Shown one piece after another: positions 35,791 through 45,924 of a DNA stretch of 64,000 nucleotides (its first letter is position 1; each line of letters starts with the position of its first letter). The DNA lies in contig CP026511.1 of assembly GCA_004010935.1 (NCBI GenBank), positions 682,001 to 746,000 of the forward strand, read 5' to 3'. Made by a program: the position numbers and the translations under genes. The stretch comes from Pseudomonadaceae bacterium SI-3. GTDB lineage: Bacteria; Pseudomonadota; Gammaproteobacteria; Pseudomonadales; Pseudomonadaceae. A model generated the notes under the pieces. The model ran no database searches. It was given only the letters and a program-made list of their open reading frames with translations, and was not told where the DNA came from.

Positions 35791-36546
35791 ATGCGCATCC
35801 TTAAAGTGATTTCCCTGCTGCTGGACTATCCCGACCAGCACCTGCGCGACGGCCATGCCGAACTGGCTCAGGCCATCGGCGCGGCGCGCGAGATCAGCCC
35901 GGAGCAGCGCATCGCGCTGCGCCGCCTGCTCGATGAGCTGACCGAAGACGACCTGATGGACGTGCAGGAGCGTTACACCGACCTGTTCGACCGCGGTCGT
36001 TCACTGTCGCTGCTCTTGTTCGAACACGTGCATGGCGAGTCTCGCGACCGCGGCCAGGCCATGGTCAACCTGATGGCGCAGTACACCGAGGCTGGCTTCG
36101 ACATCGGTGTACGCGAGCTGCCGGACTACATTCCGCTGTACCTCGAGTACCTCGCCACCCGCGATGACCTCGAGGCCCGCGAGGGGCTGGCCGACGTGTC
36201 GCACCTGCTGGCTCTGCTGGCGGCGCGTCTGCAGGAGCGCGAAAGCCCGCATGCGGCGTGCTTCCGTGCACTGCTGCAGATCGCCGGCGAACAGGTGCAG
36301 GAAACCCTGGCCGGCCTGCAGGAGCAGGTCGCCGCCGAGGAACGCGACGACTCGCTGGAAGCGCTGGACAAGATCTGGGAGGAGGAACAGGTCAATTTCC
36401 TCCAGGCCGAGCAGCAGGATCGCTGCCCATCCATGCCGAGCGGGCCGGGCAAGGCTCGCGAGGAAAGCCCGGTGCCGCTGCACTGGACCGATTTCAAGCA
36501 TGACGGGCAGGCCGCCGCGCTCGCCCAGGAGGTGCGCAATGTCTAA
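35791..36546 (+). CDS. narJ: Nitrate reductase assembly chaperone NarJ
   Basis: NarJ is a TorD/NarJ-family helical chaperone that binds apo-NarG and guides cofactor insertion before membrane attachment. The 251 residues include the family block ERYTDLFDRGRSLSLLLFEHVHGESRDRGQAM near 50-85 and PDYIPLYLEYLA. It overlaps narI by eight bases. Confidence 0.95.
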   Translation: MRILKVISLLLDYPDQHLRDGHAELAQAIGAAREISPEQRIALRRLLDELTEDDLMDVQERYTDLFDRGRSLSLLLFEHVHGESRDRGQAMVNLMAQYTEAGFDIGVRELPDYIPLYLEYLATRDDLEAREGLADVSHLLALLAARLQERESPHAACFRALLQIAGEQVQETLAGLQEQVAAEERDDSLEALDKIWEEEQVNFLQAEQQDRCPSMPSGPGKAREESPVPLHWTDFKHDGQAAALAQEVRNV

Positions 36547-37336
36547 CTTCAATTTCCTGCTGTTCGGGGTCTACCCCTACATCGCCCTGGCCATCTGCCT
36601 GATCGGCAGCTGGGCACGCTTCGACCTGTCGCAATACAGCTGGAAGGCTGGCTCCAGCCAGATGCTGTCAAACAACCGCATGCGCCTGGCGAGCAACCTG
36701 TTCCACGTCGGCATCATCTTCATCCTGGCCGGACATTTCGTCGGCCTGCTGATGCCCGAGGCGCTGTATCACTCGTTCATCAGCAGTGGCCAGAAGCAGA
36801 TCGTGGCGATGGTGTCCGGTGGCTTTTTCGGCATCCTCTGCCTGATCGGGCTGGTGATGCTGATTCACCGCCGGATGACCGACGCCCGCGTGCGTGCCAC
36901 CTCCAACACCAGCGACATCATGATCCTCTTCGTGCTGCTGGCGCAGCTGGTGCTGGGGCTGCTGACCATCATCGCCTCCACCGGCCACCTGGACGGTTCG
37001 GTGATGGTGCTGCTGGGCACCTGGGCGCAGAGCCTGGTGACCCTGCAGCCGGTCAAGGCCGCAGGCGCCATCGAAACGGTCGGCATCATCTACAAGCTGC
37101 ACGTGTTTCTCGGCATGACCCTGTTCGTGCTGTTCCCCTTCACCCGTCTGGTGCACATCGTCAGCGCACCGGTGTGGTACCTGGGGCGGCGCTACCAAAT
37201 CGTCCGTCAGAAGGGTGTCAAACCGACCATTCCGCGCCCGCAACGCCCGCGTACCTATGAAGCACCCGCCCGCGAAACATCCGCGCCGACGGCTGTGCCC
37301 GGTTACGCCACGGCTAAGAACAAGACGCCGGCGTGA
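36539..37336 (+). CDS. narI: Respiratory nitrate reductase gamma subunit NarI
   Basis: NarI is the membrane diheme b cytochrome that oxidises quinol and anchors NarGH. The 265 residues have five predicted helices and paired haem ligands in FHVGIIFILAGHFVG and KLHVFLGMTLFVLFPFTRLVH. The start MSNFNFLLFGVYPYIAL is canonical. A Pro/Ala-rich cytoplasmic tail of about 40 residues extends beyond the last helix. Confidence 0.97.
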   Translation: MSNFNFLLFGVYPYIALAICLIGSWARFDLSQYSWKAGSSQMLSNNRMRLASNLFHVGIIFILAGHFVGLLMPEALYHSFISSGQKQIVAMVSGGFFGILCLIGLVMLIHRRMTDARVRATSNTSDIMILFVLLAQLVLGLLTIIASTGHLDGSVMVLLGTWAQSLVTLQPVKAAGAIETVGIIYKLHVFLGMTLFVLFPFTRLVHIVSAPVWYLGRRYQIVRQKGVKPTIPRPQRPRTYEAPARETSAPTAVPGYATAKNKTPA

Positions 37337-37342
37337 TGGCTC

Positions 37343-37370
37343 GGCGGCTGGCGTCTCTGCGTCAGCCGCC
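37343..37370 (+). promoter_or_regulatory. Stem-loop between narI and the parvulin gene
   Basis: GGCGGCTGGCG (37343-37353) pairs with CGTCAGCCGCC (37360-37370) with one mismatch around a six-base loop. No T run follows, so it may stabilise the narGHJI mRNA end or give partial termination ahead of the accessory genes. Confidence 0.5.
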
Positions 37371-37418
37371 CTGGCTGAATCGACCAAACGTCCAAACGGC
37401 TTTATCGAGGTGATCATC

Positions 37419-38336
37419 ATGGGTTGTGGATGTGGTGGAAGCACAGGTGGAGGCGGCTGCGGTGGCGGCGCGCGTCCTGAGATCGAAGTGCCGGCCGAGG
37501 CCCCGCTGTTCGAGGAGCTGGCGCACGAACCCTCGCTGATCGCCAGCAGTGAACAGGAATGGCCCCAGGTGCACGTCAACGGCGTGGCGATCGCCTCGCA
37601 GGCCATTGCCCAGGAACTGCAATGTCACCCGGCCGAAAGCCGCGATGAGGCCGTCTACCTGGCGACCCAGGCGCTGGTGCTGCGTGAGCTGTTGCAGCAG
37701 CGCATCGGCGAACTGGGGCTGATGGTGCGAGCCGAGGCCGGCGAGAGCGAGGAGGAGGCGGCCACCCGCACCCTGATCGAGCAGGAAGTGCCGCTGCCGC
37801 TGGCCGATGAGGCGGCCTGCCGGCAGTACTACAACGGCAACCAGCAGCGCTTCTTCAGCGCACCCTTGCTGGCCGCGCGGCATATTCTGCTGGCCTCCCC
37901 GGCAGACGATGCCGAAGCCCGCAGCCTGGCTCGGGAACAGGCCTTGGCGTTGATCGCGCAGCTGCAGTCCGACCCGCAATGCTTCGCCGAACTGGCGCTG
38001 CTGCATTCGGCCTGCCCGTCGAAGGGGCAGGGCGGTGCACTGGGACAGATCAGCAAGGGCCAGACGGTGCCGGAATTCGAGCGCCAGCTGTTCCGTCTTC
38101 CGGTCGGTCTGTGCCAGCAACCGCTGGAGAGCCGTTACGGCTATCACCTGGTGGCCGTCGACCAGCGCATCGAAGGCGAGCAGCTGCCTTACGAGGTCGT
38201 CGCCGGCTCGATCCGCGCCGAGCTCAACCAGCGCGTCTGGCAGATCGGCGTCAGCCAGTACCTGCAGAACCTGGTGGGTGCGGCGCACATCGATGGCATC
38301 CATATGCAGGGCGCTGACACGCCACTGATGCAATAA
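37419..38336 (+). CDS. Parvulin-type peptidyl-prolyl isomerase of the nar locus
   Basis: The 305-residue protein has a C-terminal parvulin domain (about 155-265) with APLLAARHILLASPADD, HSACPSKGQGGALGQISKGQTVPEFERQLF and YGYHLVAVDQR. The N-terminal half is NifM-like helical. It starts with an unusual Cys/Gly tract (MGCGCGGSTGGGGCGGG) that could bind a metal or be flexible, and lacks a signal peptide, so it acts in the cytoplasm. Pseudomonas nar operons carry a relative here (PA3871, recalled); a role in folding NarGH is inferred. GAGG lies before the ATG. Confidence 0.85.
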   Translation: MGCGCGGSTGGGGCGGGARPEIEVPAEAPLFEELAHEPSLIASSEQEWPQVHVNGVAIASQAIAQELQCHPAESRDEAVYLATQALVLRELLQQRIGELGLMVRAEAGESEEEAATRTLIEQEVPLPLADEAACRQYYNGNQQRFFSAPLLAARHILLASPADDAEARSLAREQALALIAQLQSDPQCFAELALLHSACPSKGQGGALGQISKGQTVPEFERQLFRLPVGLCQQPLESRYGYHLVAVDQRIEGEQLPYEVVAGSIRAELNQRVWQIGVSQYLQNLVGAAHIDGIHMQGADTPLMQ

Positions 38337-38352
38337 CGGAGACTTGGCTCAA

Positions 38353-38487
38353 CGTAGGGTGGATGACGCTTCACCCATCCACCTTTGCGGGCTGGGGGTG
38401 GATGGAAGCGGCGGCACTCGCACCACCCCACCGGGTCGCGCCACCGGACGGGGCTCTGGTGGATGAAACGAGTTCATCCACCCTACG
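38353..38487. repeat. REP-like inverted doublet (135 bp)
   Basis: The ends form a perfect 14-bp inverted repeat (CGTAGGGTGGATGA at 38353-38366 and its complement at 38474-38487). Each end is itself a hairpin: GGTGGATG / CATCCACC on the left and GGTGGATGAA / TTCATCCACC on the right. This is a pair of REP elements in opposite orientation. A related single unit occurs at 63019-63050. It ends 20 bases before the moaA ATG. Confidence 0.85.
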
Positions 38488-38507
38488 AAGGTTCAGAGGT
38501 GTTATCG

Positions 38508-39497
38508 ATGACTCAATTACGCGATGCCCACAACCGCCAGATCGACTACCTGCGCATGTCGGTGACCGACCGCTGTGATTTTCGCTGCGTCTACTGCATG
38601 GCTGAGGACATGACCTTCCTGCCGCGCCAGCAGGTGCTCGGCCTGGAGGAACTGGAACGCATCGCGCGGATATTCGTCGGTCTGGGGGTAAAAAAGATTC
38701 GTCTCACTGGCGGCGAACCGCTGGTGCGCCAGGGCGTCGTCGGCCTCTGCGAGCGCATCGCTGCACTGCCCGGCCTGCGCGAACTGGTGATGACCACCAA
38801 CGGCTCGCAACTGGTCAAGCTCGCCACTCCGCTGGCGCGCGCCGGGGTAAAGCGGCTGAACATCAGCCTGGATAGCCTGGATGCCGCAAAATTTCACGCC
38901 ATCACCCGCACCGGTCAGCTGCAGCAGGTGCTCGACGGCATCGAGGCGGCGCGCGATGCCGGCTTCGAGCGGATCAAGCTCAACGCCGTGGTGATGAAGG
39001 GCCGCAACGCCGAGGAAGTCGCCGACCTGGTGGATTTCGCCATCGCCAGCGGGCTGGACCTGAGCTTCATCGAGGAAATGCCGCTGGGTGACGTAGGTCG
39101 TTCGCGCGGCGAGAGCTTCTGCTCCAGCGACGAGGTGAAGGCGCTGATCGCCGAGCGGCACACGCTGATCGATTCGGCCGAGCAGAGCGGCGGCCCGGCG
39201 CGTTACGTGCGCCTGCCGGACCATCCGCAGACGCGTATCGGCTTCATCTCGCCGCATTCGCACAACTTCTGCGCCACCTGCAACCGCGTGCGGCTGACGG
39301 TGGAAGGGCGCCTGCTGCTGTGCCTGGGGCACGAGAACGCCATCGACCTGCGTGCCTTGCTGCGTCGTCACCCGATTAGCGATCAGCCGGTGATCGATGC
39401 GATTCACGCCGCGTTGCAGCGCAAGCCGTTGCGCCACGAATTCTCCAGTGGCGGTGAGGTCCAGGTATTGCGCTTCATGAACGCCAGCGGTGGTTGA
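38508..39497 (+). CDS. moaA: GTP 3',8-cyclase MoaA
   Basis: This radical-SAM enzyme begins molybdopterin synthesis by converting GTP to 3',8-cyclo-GTP. The 329 residues have the N-terminal cluster CDFRCVYC (CxxxCxxC) near 22-29 and the GGEPL SAM motif. A second cluster follows in [20 protein letters not shown] (C-x2-C-x13-C), then the essential Gly-Gly C-terminus (NASGG). Placement after nar genes supplies cofactor for NarG. A REP pair separates it from the parvulin gene and may affect co-transcription. Confidence 0.97.
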   Translation: MTQLRDAHNRQIDYLRMSVTDRCDFRCVYCMAEDMTFLPRQQVLGLEELERIARIFVGLGVKKIRLTGGEPLVRQGVVGLCERIAALPGLRELVMTTNGSQLVKLATPLARAGVKRLNISLDSLDAAKFHAITRTGQLQQVLDGIEAARDAGFERIKLNAVVMKGRNAEEVADLVDFAIASGLDLSFIEEMPLGDVGRSRGESFCSSDEVKALIAERHTLIDSAEQSGGPARYVRLPDHPQTRIGFISPHSHNFCATCNRVRLTVEGRLLLCLGHENAIDLRALLRRHPISDQPVIDAIHAALQRKPLRHEFSSGGEVQVLRFMNASGG

Positions 39498-39728
39498 GCC
39501 AATGCCCCATGGGCTACGAGTCGATCGCTTAATTCGCTACCATCGGCCGGTATTGCCGGCTTGACTCACATGCCAGGTGCCACAGTCGGGCCTTGTCGCA
39601 GAAACCGCTCGTGCCATCGCCTGCAACGCTCACGGCACCTCTCAGCGCGCACATACCTCCAAAGGGTAATGGGTTCGCATACGGCACGGGTGCAGCCTGT
39701 GCACACATCTTCAAAGGAGTTTCGAGCC

Positions 39729-40270
39729 ATGGCTCATCTGTCCAACACCGAATTCCAGCCCCTGAGCATCGCGGTGCTTACGGTGAGCGACACCCGCAAC
39801 ATCGATTCCGATACCTCCGGCCAGGCGCTGATCGATGGGCTGCAGAGCGCCGGCCATACCTTGGCCGAGCGGGCCATCGTCAAGGACGACATCTGGCAGA
39901 TCCGCGCCCGCGTCTGCAGCTGGATCGCCAGCGAGAATGTGCAGGTGGTGCTGATCACCGGCGGCACCGGTTTCACCGCCCGCGACAACACTCCGCAGGC
40001 GGTGCAGCCGCTGCTCGACAAAGATGTCGACGGCTTCGGCGAGCTGTTCCGCTACGTTTCACTGGGTGAGATCGGCACCTCCACCGTGCAGTCCCGCGCG
40101 CTGGCCGGTATGAGCAACGGCACTCTGGTTTGCTGTCTGCCCGGTTCGACCAATGCGTGCCGCACCGCCTGGAACAAGATCCTTGTCGAGCAGCTGGACA
40201 GCCGTACCAAGCCCTGCAATTTCGTGCCGCACCTCAAGGCTAGCGCGGTCGAATACTGCGGGCCACGCTC

Positions 40271-40274
<4 letters not shown>
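39729..40274 (+). CDS. moaB: Molybdenum cofactor biosynthesis protein MoaB
   Basis: MoaB belongs to the MogA/MoaB family that binds molybdopterin and adenylylates it. The 181 residues contain LITGGTGFTARDNTPQAVQPL and the phosphate loop GSTNACRTAW. AAAGGAG lies eleven bases before the ATG. The 231 bases after moaA show only a small GCCGG / CCGGC hairpin (39546-39560) and no clear promoter. The stop overlaps moeA as ATGA. Confidence 0.95.
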
Positions 40275-41503
<1,229 letters not shown>

Positions 41504-41508
41504 CAAAC

Positions 41509-41547
41509 GAAAACGCCCGGTCGATGACGAGTCGACCGGGCGTTTTC
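41509..41547. terminator. Bidirectional terminator between moeA and cytochrome b561
   Basis: A perfect 16-bp stem from GAAAACGCCCGGTCGA to its complement, with a seven-base loop, has A and T runs in the arms that supply a U tract on either strand. It lies between convergent genes, 5 and 11 bases from their stops. Confidence 0.93.
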
Positions 41548-41558
41548 ATGTCTGCGCG

Positions 41559-42110
41559 TTAGGCCTGGTGACGCTGCGGCAGCATCCGTCGAAGGACGTC
41601 GTCGCGGCGAACGTAGTGGTGAAACAGCGCTGCTGCAGCATGCAGACCGATCAGCCAGTAACCGAGCACGGCCACGGTTTCGTGAACTTCCTTGATATCA
41701 CCGGCTAAGGCCTTGTCCGGGCCCAGCAGAGCGGGTAGTTCAAGACCGAAGAACGGAATGGGTTTGCCAGCGGCGCTCAAGGTCAGCCAGCCCAACAGCG
41801 GAAGGCCGATCATCAGCGCGTAGAGCGCCAAGTGCGCCAGCTTTGCCAACCGTTGCTCCCAGGCTGCGTTGGCAATAGCGAGCGGCGCCGGGCGTAGCCA
41901 TCGAGCCAGCAAACGCAGCCAGACCAGCATGAACACCGACAGCCCGAGCATGAAATGCCACTGCTTGAGCAACTCTCGCGGCTCGCTGCCCTTGGCGAAA
42001 TTACCCTTCAGCTCGATCGTTGCGTAGACCGCTGCAATCAGCAGCACCATCAGCCAGTGCAAGCCAATGGACAGCCGTCCGTAGCGGATCGGCATCAGTT
42101 TATCGTTCAT
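41559..42110 (-). CDS. Cytochrome b561-family membrane protein
   Basis: This is a 183-residue four-helix diheme cytochrome b of the CybB type. The helices carry haem-ligand histidines (GLHWLMVLLIAA, LKQWHFMLGLSVFM, KLAHLALYALMIG, LIGLHAAAALFHHY). CybB-type proteins can pass electrons between superoxide and quinone (recalled for E. coli), but the role here is open. Its promoter contains a TTAAG-N6-TTATC direct repeat, suggesting control by the neighbouring response regulator. Confidence 0.88.
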   Translation of the reverse strand: MNDKLMPIRYGRLSIGLHWLMVLLIAAVYATIELKGNFAKGSEPRELLKQWHFMLGLSVFMLVWLRLLARWLRPAPLAIANAAWEQRLAKLAHLALYALMIGLPLLGWLTLSAAGKPIPFFGLELPALLGPDKALAGDIKEVHETVAVLGYWLIGLHAAAALFHHYVRRDDVLRRMLPQRHQA

Positions 42111-42159
42111 TTCACCTACTCCTCGTGTGGATACTTGCCGCCGAGTCTAGGCCTCGAAA

Positions 42160-42176
42160 CTTAAGCGAAGCTTATC
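42160..42176 (-). promoter_or_regulatory. PmrA/QseB/BqsR-type direct-repeat box before cytochrome b561
   Basis: CTTAAG-CGAAG-CTTATC, two half-sites with an 11-bp period, lies 50 bases before the cytochrome start. A -10-like TAGACT on the minus strand falls between the box and the gene. The geometry equals that of the box at 48762. Confidence 0.6.
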
Positions 42177-42312
42177 TGGGCAAGCGTCGCGACGATTCGA
42201 CGCGGTGTTGTTGCGCGGCATGCCTCAAGGCAGCGCAGCGACGGCTGATACGGGGCGCGACGGTCGGATACCGGTGCTGCGCGAAGGGGAAGGCCTGGGA
42301 TTGGGGACAGGC

Positions 42313-43725
42313 TCAGGTACGGGGAATACGCACAATCGCGCGTAATCCACCCAGTGCCGAATCGAGCAGTTCAACAGTCGCACCGTGCAGCTCGGCGATG
42401 CGCGCCACAATCGACAGGCCGAGCCCAGCACCCTGACCGTCGCCGAGGCGAACGAAGCGCTCGAACAGTTGCTCACGCAGCTCGGGCGCAATACCGGGCC
42501 CGCTGTCCGCAACCTCAATGATCAACTTATCCGGGGTGCTGCGCAGCTGTACCTCGATCCGCCCGCCGCTGGGGGTGTAGGTCAGCGCGTTACCGACCAG
42601 GTTCTGCAACAGCGTGGCCAGGCTTGCGGCATCGCCGGTCAGTGAGTAGTCACCGTGCTCATCGATTTCCAGCGTGAGTTCCTGATCGCGGGCGATGGCC
42701 AGTGGCGTCAGCTCGGCGAGGGTGTCGCGTGTCAGCCGACGCATGTCCAGCGGTGCCAGGCGCAGTTGCTGGGCGCTGGGTTCCAGTCGCGCGAGGGTCA
42801 GCAGCTGAGTGACTACGCGTGTCGTACGGTCGACCCCGGCGAGGAGCTGCCTGAGGGCTTCGTCACGGTCTGCCTCGCTGCCGGCCTGTTGTGCGTTCTG
42901 GGCGTGAATGCGCAGCACTGCGAGGGGCGTGCGCAGTTCATGGGCCGCGTCGGCGATGAAGCGCTTTTCCCGATCGACCAATTGATTGACCTGTTGCAGC
43001 AGGCGATTGAGCGAGGCGGCCACCGGCTCCAACTCCTGCGGCAGCGGTGCCAGCAGCAGCGGCGCGAGGTTGTCCGGATCGCGATTCTTCAGCAGCTGTG
43101 CCATGTGCGCCAGCGGGCGTAAGCCCCAGCCCACCGCCAACCAGATCAGCAGCGCCAGCAGAGGCAGACCGATCAGGTCTGGCAGCAGGCTGCGTCGGGC
43201 GATCTTGCCGACCAGCTCGCCGCGTACATCGTCGCGCTCGCTGACCAGAATCCAGAGTTCGTCCTCGGGATCGTGCAACAAGAACAGGCGCCAGGCATGG
43301 CCGTCGAGCTGCACGTCGTGATAGCCGCCACTCAGGGCGCTGAAGGGCGACGCCGAGGCTGCCTTGGCCAATTCCTGCAAGGCGCCGTTCGGCGCACCGG
43401 CGGACTGCAGCACGCTGCTGCCATCCGCGGCGTAGACCTGAAAGCCGAGTTTGGTTTCGTAATCGTGCCCGGGCACCCCCTGATTCCGCCGCGCGTTCAC
43501 CGCGGCATCCAACGCGCTCTGCAGCGCGTGGCGGGCTGATGGCTCCATTTCGCGCATCACCAGCCCCTGCACCAGCCGCGCGCTCTGCGCCAGCTGGGCG
43601 TCGAACAGCTCTTCGATCTCGTGGCGAGCGTCGCGATAACTGCGCCAGGAGATCAGGCTCAGCGACAGCAGCAGGATGCCGAGCACCAGGACCAGGGTGC
43701 GGTTGCGGATAGAGCGCCTCAGCAT
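42313..43725 (-). CDS. Sensor histidine kinase, QseC/PmrB type
   Basis: The 470 residues have an N-terminal helix (about 10-26), a periplasmic domain of about 155 residues, a second helix (180-200), and a HisKA domain with His262 (FIADAAHELRTPLAVLRIH). An HATPase domain follows (NLVGNALTYTP, DSGPGIAPE, GLGLSI). The HAELRTPLxxL context is of the QseC/PmrB group. The periplasmic region lacks an obvious metal motif, so the signal is unknown. It overlaps its response regulator by seven bases and ends the seven-gene operon. Confidence 0.87.
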   Translation of the reverse strand: MLRRSIRNRTLVLVLGILLLSLSLISWRSYRDARHEIEELFDAQLAQSARLVQGLVMREMEPSARHALQSALDAAVNARRNQGVPGHDYETKLGFQVYAADGSSVLQSAGAPNGALQELAKAASASPFSALSGGYHDVQLDGHAWRLFLLHDPEDELWILVSERDDVRGELVGKIARRSLLPDLIGLPLLALLIWLAVGWGLRPLAHMAQLLKNRDPDNLAPLLLAPLPQELEPVAASLNRLLQQVNQLVDREKRFIADAAHELRTPLAVLRIHAQNAQQAGSEADRDEALRQLLAGVDRTTRVVTQLLTLARLEPSAQQLRLAPLDMRRLTRDTLAELTPLAIARDQELTLEIDEHGDYSLTGDAASLATLLQNLVGNALTYTPSGGRIEVQLRSTPDKLIIEVADSGPGIAPELREQLFERFVRLGDGQGAGLGLSIVARIAELHGATVELLDSALGGLRAIVRIPRT

Positions 43726-44378
43726 TTGTCCACCAAATAGCCGACCCCGCGCACGGTGCGGATCAGCTCGGGGAAGAACTTCTTGCGCAGGTGATGGATA
43801 TGCACCTCCAGCGCGTTGCTCTCGACCTCCTCGTCCCAGCCGTAGAGCACCTGCTGCAGCCGATCGCGGGTCAGCACCCGACCGGGCTGGGCGATCAGCT
43901 CGTGGAGCAGGACGAATTCCTTGCGCGGCAGGTTGATCGGCGCGCCCTGGTAGCTGACCTGCTGGTTGACCGGGTCGAGCAGAATGCCGCGGTACTCCAG
44001 GGTCGGCTCCGGGCGATTGAAGCTGCGCCGAAGCAGGGCGCGCAGGCGAGCCTTGAGTTCGGCGACATCGAAGGGTTTGACCAGGTAATCGTCGGCACCG
44101 GCGTCCAGCCCGGCAATGCGATCACTGGTGGCATCGCGCGCGGTCAGTACCAACACCGGCACGGGGTTGGCGCTGGCGCGCAGCCGTTTGAGTACTTCCA
44201 GACCGTCCATACGCGGCAGGCCCAAGTCGAGGATGGCCAACTCGAAGCTCTCATGATTCAGCGCGTGCAGCGCGCTAGCACCGTCCTGCAGCCAGTCCAC
44301 CGTATAACCCTCCGGCTTCAGCGCAGTGCGGATGCCCTCGCCAAGGGCACGATCGTCTTCCACCAGCAGAATACGCAT
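43719..44378 (-). CDS. OmpR-family response regulator, PmrA/QseB/BqsR type
   Basis: The 219-residue regulator has a receiver with Asp51 (LAILDLGLPRMDG), Lys in YLVKPF, and a winged-helix DNA-binding domain ending HIHHLRKKFFPELIRTVRGVGYLVD. Relatives bind TTAAG-N6-TTAAG repeats (recalled for PmrA, QseB and BqsR). Such boxes precede the first gene of this operon and the cytochrome b561 gene, so autoregulation is likely. The ATG at 44378 is chosen by alignment to MRILLVEDD; the ribosome-binding site is weak. Confidence 0.87.
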   Translation of the reverse strand: MRILLVEDDRALGEGIRTALKPEGYTVDWLQDGASALHALNHESFELAILDLGLPRMDGLEVLKRLRASANPVPVLVLTARDATSDRIAGLDAGADDYLVKPFDVAELKARLRALLRRSFNRPEPTLEYRGILLDPVNQQVSYQGAPINLPRKEFVLLHELIAQPGRVLTRDRLQQVLYGWDEEVESNALEVHIHHLRKKFFPELIRTVRGVGYLVDKC

Positions 44379-44440
44379 GTCGTTTCTGTCGTCCTGAAGG
44401 GTTTGTGGCATTGCTTTGCATTCAACGCCGTCGCGCGCGG

Positions 44441-45091
44441 TTATTCCAGTTTTTCCTTGACCTGCGCGAGCAGCGCGCGGGCTTCGTCGCGGCGACCGGC
44501 ATCGGCGACTTCACGACCGGGGCGGGCAGGTGCGGCGATGGCTTTTTCCAGTGCGGCGCGTGCTTCGCCATAGCGCTTCTGGCGCAGCAGGAAATCACCA
44601 TCGAAGTAGTTGGGGTCGATGCCGCTCGGGTTCAGCGCCAGCGCCTGCTTGAACAGCGCCTCGGCCTTGTCCTCGTCACCGAAGCCGATCGGCCAGCCGG
44701 GCACTTGGTAGTAGAGACTCGCGAGGCTGGTGTAGGCCGAGCCATCCAGCGCCTGCGGATCAAGTTCGATGGCTTTCTCCAGTTCGGCCTTGGCCTGCTT
44801 GACCAGGCTCAGCGCACCGAGCCCGCCCTTGGCGCCGGCCCAGGTGCTGAGCACGATGCCGTGCCAGATATGCAGCTCGGCGGCCTGGGGCTCGCCGGCC
44901 ACCGCGCTTTCGGCCTCCGAGGCGAGCCGGGCGAAGGCCGCCTCGCGCTGTGCCGCGGGCAGCTGGTAGTTGATCTCCGCCCAGCGCGTCTGGATCTGGC
45001 GCAGCGATGACTCGCCGGCCGGGCTGAGGGCTAAGGAGGGTTGGCTGGCCAGGGCCAGCATCAGGGCGCAAAGGCCGAGCAGAGGCTTCAT
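44441..45091 (-). CDS. TPR-containing periplasmic protein
   Basis: The 216-residue product has a signal peptide (MKPLLGLCALMLALASQPSLA) and TPR-like helices, for example AKAELEKAIELDPQALDG and AEALFKQALALNP. It is the fifth gene of the operon; its ATG overlaps the SDR stop as ATGA. The conserved block YYQVPGWPIGFGDEDKAE suggests a defined family that I cannot name. It may scaffold an envelope-located step. Confidence 0.7.
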   Translation of the reverse strand: MKPLLGLCALMLALASQPSLALSPAGESSLRQIQTRWAEINYQLPAAQREAAFARLASEAESAVAGEPQAAELHIWHGIVLSTWAGAKGGLGALSLVKQAKAELEKAIELDPQALDGSAYTSLASLYYQVPGWPIGFGDEDKAEALFKQALALNPSGIDPNYFDGDFLLRQKRYGEARAALEKAIAAPARPGREVADAGRRDEARALLAQVKEKLE

Positions 45092-45924
45092 GGGTGTTCT
45101 CCGGTAGAGGCAGGTTGCGATGCGGGTGGCGTTGGCTGTTCGGCGCGGGCGAAGCGCTTGATTACCGGCAACTGCTTGCGCAGGGCCTGGTCGACCAGCC
45201 GCGGCAAGAGGCCGTTGAGGCGCACGAAGAGTTTTTCCGGCCAGCCGAGGTACATCTCTTCACGCTCGGCGGTGATGGCGTGGACGATCTGCCGCGCGAC
45301 TTGTTGCGGATCATCCATCTCCACCTTCAGCTCGTTGTTCATCGCCACCACATCTGCGCTGTTCATCGCCGTGCGGGTGGCGCGGGGCGCGACGTAGAGC
45401 ACCTTGACGTGGCTGTCGGCCAATTCGCGCCGCAGCGCTTCGGAGAAGCCGCGCAGGGCGAACTTGCTCGCGCAGTAGGCGGTGAAACCCGGGTAGCCGA
45501 TGGAGCCGAAGGTCGAGCCGAGGTTGACCAGGAGCGCCTGCGGTTGCTGGTGCAGCAGCGGCAGCAGCAGGTGGGTCAGCTGCAGCGTGGCGGTGACGTT
45601 GACGCCGATCAGGCGGGCGATGGCGTCCTCGTCCTGCTGTTCGAGCAGGCTGAACTGGTTGATTCCGGCGGCATTGATCACGCAGTTGAGGCCGCCGAAA
45701 CGCCGCGCGGCATCGAGCACCGTATGCCGGCCGCTGCGCTGGGTGAGGTCGGCGCAGACTAGGCTGACCTGCCCCGGATAGCGGCGCGCCAGCGCTTCCA
45801 GGGCAAGACTGTCGCGTCCCACCAACAACAGCCGGGCGCCGTTCGCGCAGAGCCGCTCGACCAGCACTTGGCCGATGCCGCCGCTGGCGCCGGTGAGCAG
45901 GATGCGCGCGTCACGCAGTTGCAT
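45088..45924 (-). CDS. Short-chain dehydrogenase/reductase
   Basis: This 278-residue classical SDR has the cofactor motif TGASGGIGQVL near residue 12, NAAG, and the catalytic Ser with Tyr-x3-Lys (YCASKFALRGF). The cofactor loop (LLVGRDSL) suggests NADPH. A C-terminal extension of about 40 residues includes RLNGLLPRLVDQALRKQLP. Substrate unknown. It overlaps the upstream diiron-protein gene by 14 bases, so a shared pathway is likely. Confidence 0.85.
   Translation of the reverse strand: MQLRDARILLTGASGGIGQVLVERLCANGARLLLVGRDSLALEALARRYPGQVSLVCADLTQRSGRHTVLDAARRFGGLNCVINAAGINQFSLLEQQDEDAIARLIGVNVTATLQLTHLLLPLLHQQPQALLVNLGSTFGSIGYPGFTAYCASKFALRGFSEALRRELADSHVKVLYVAPRATRTAMNSADVVAMNNELKVEMDDPQQVARQIVHAITAEREEMYLGWPEKLFVRLNGLLPRLVDQALRKQLPVIKRFARAEQPTPPASQPASTGEHP

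Noticed and set aside
34261..35856. A 531-codon open frame antisense to narH
   Set aside because: Shadow of narH codon use, Val/Asp/Leu/Arg-rich, without motifs.
39498..39728. Molybdenum-cofactor riboswitch in the moaA-moaB gap
   Set aside because: Only short hairpins are visible and I could not match the conserved Moco RNA elements; its usual place is before moaA, where a REP doublet lies instead.
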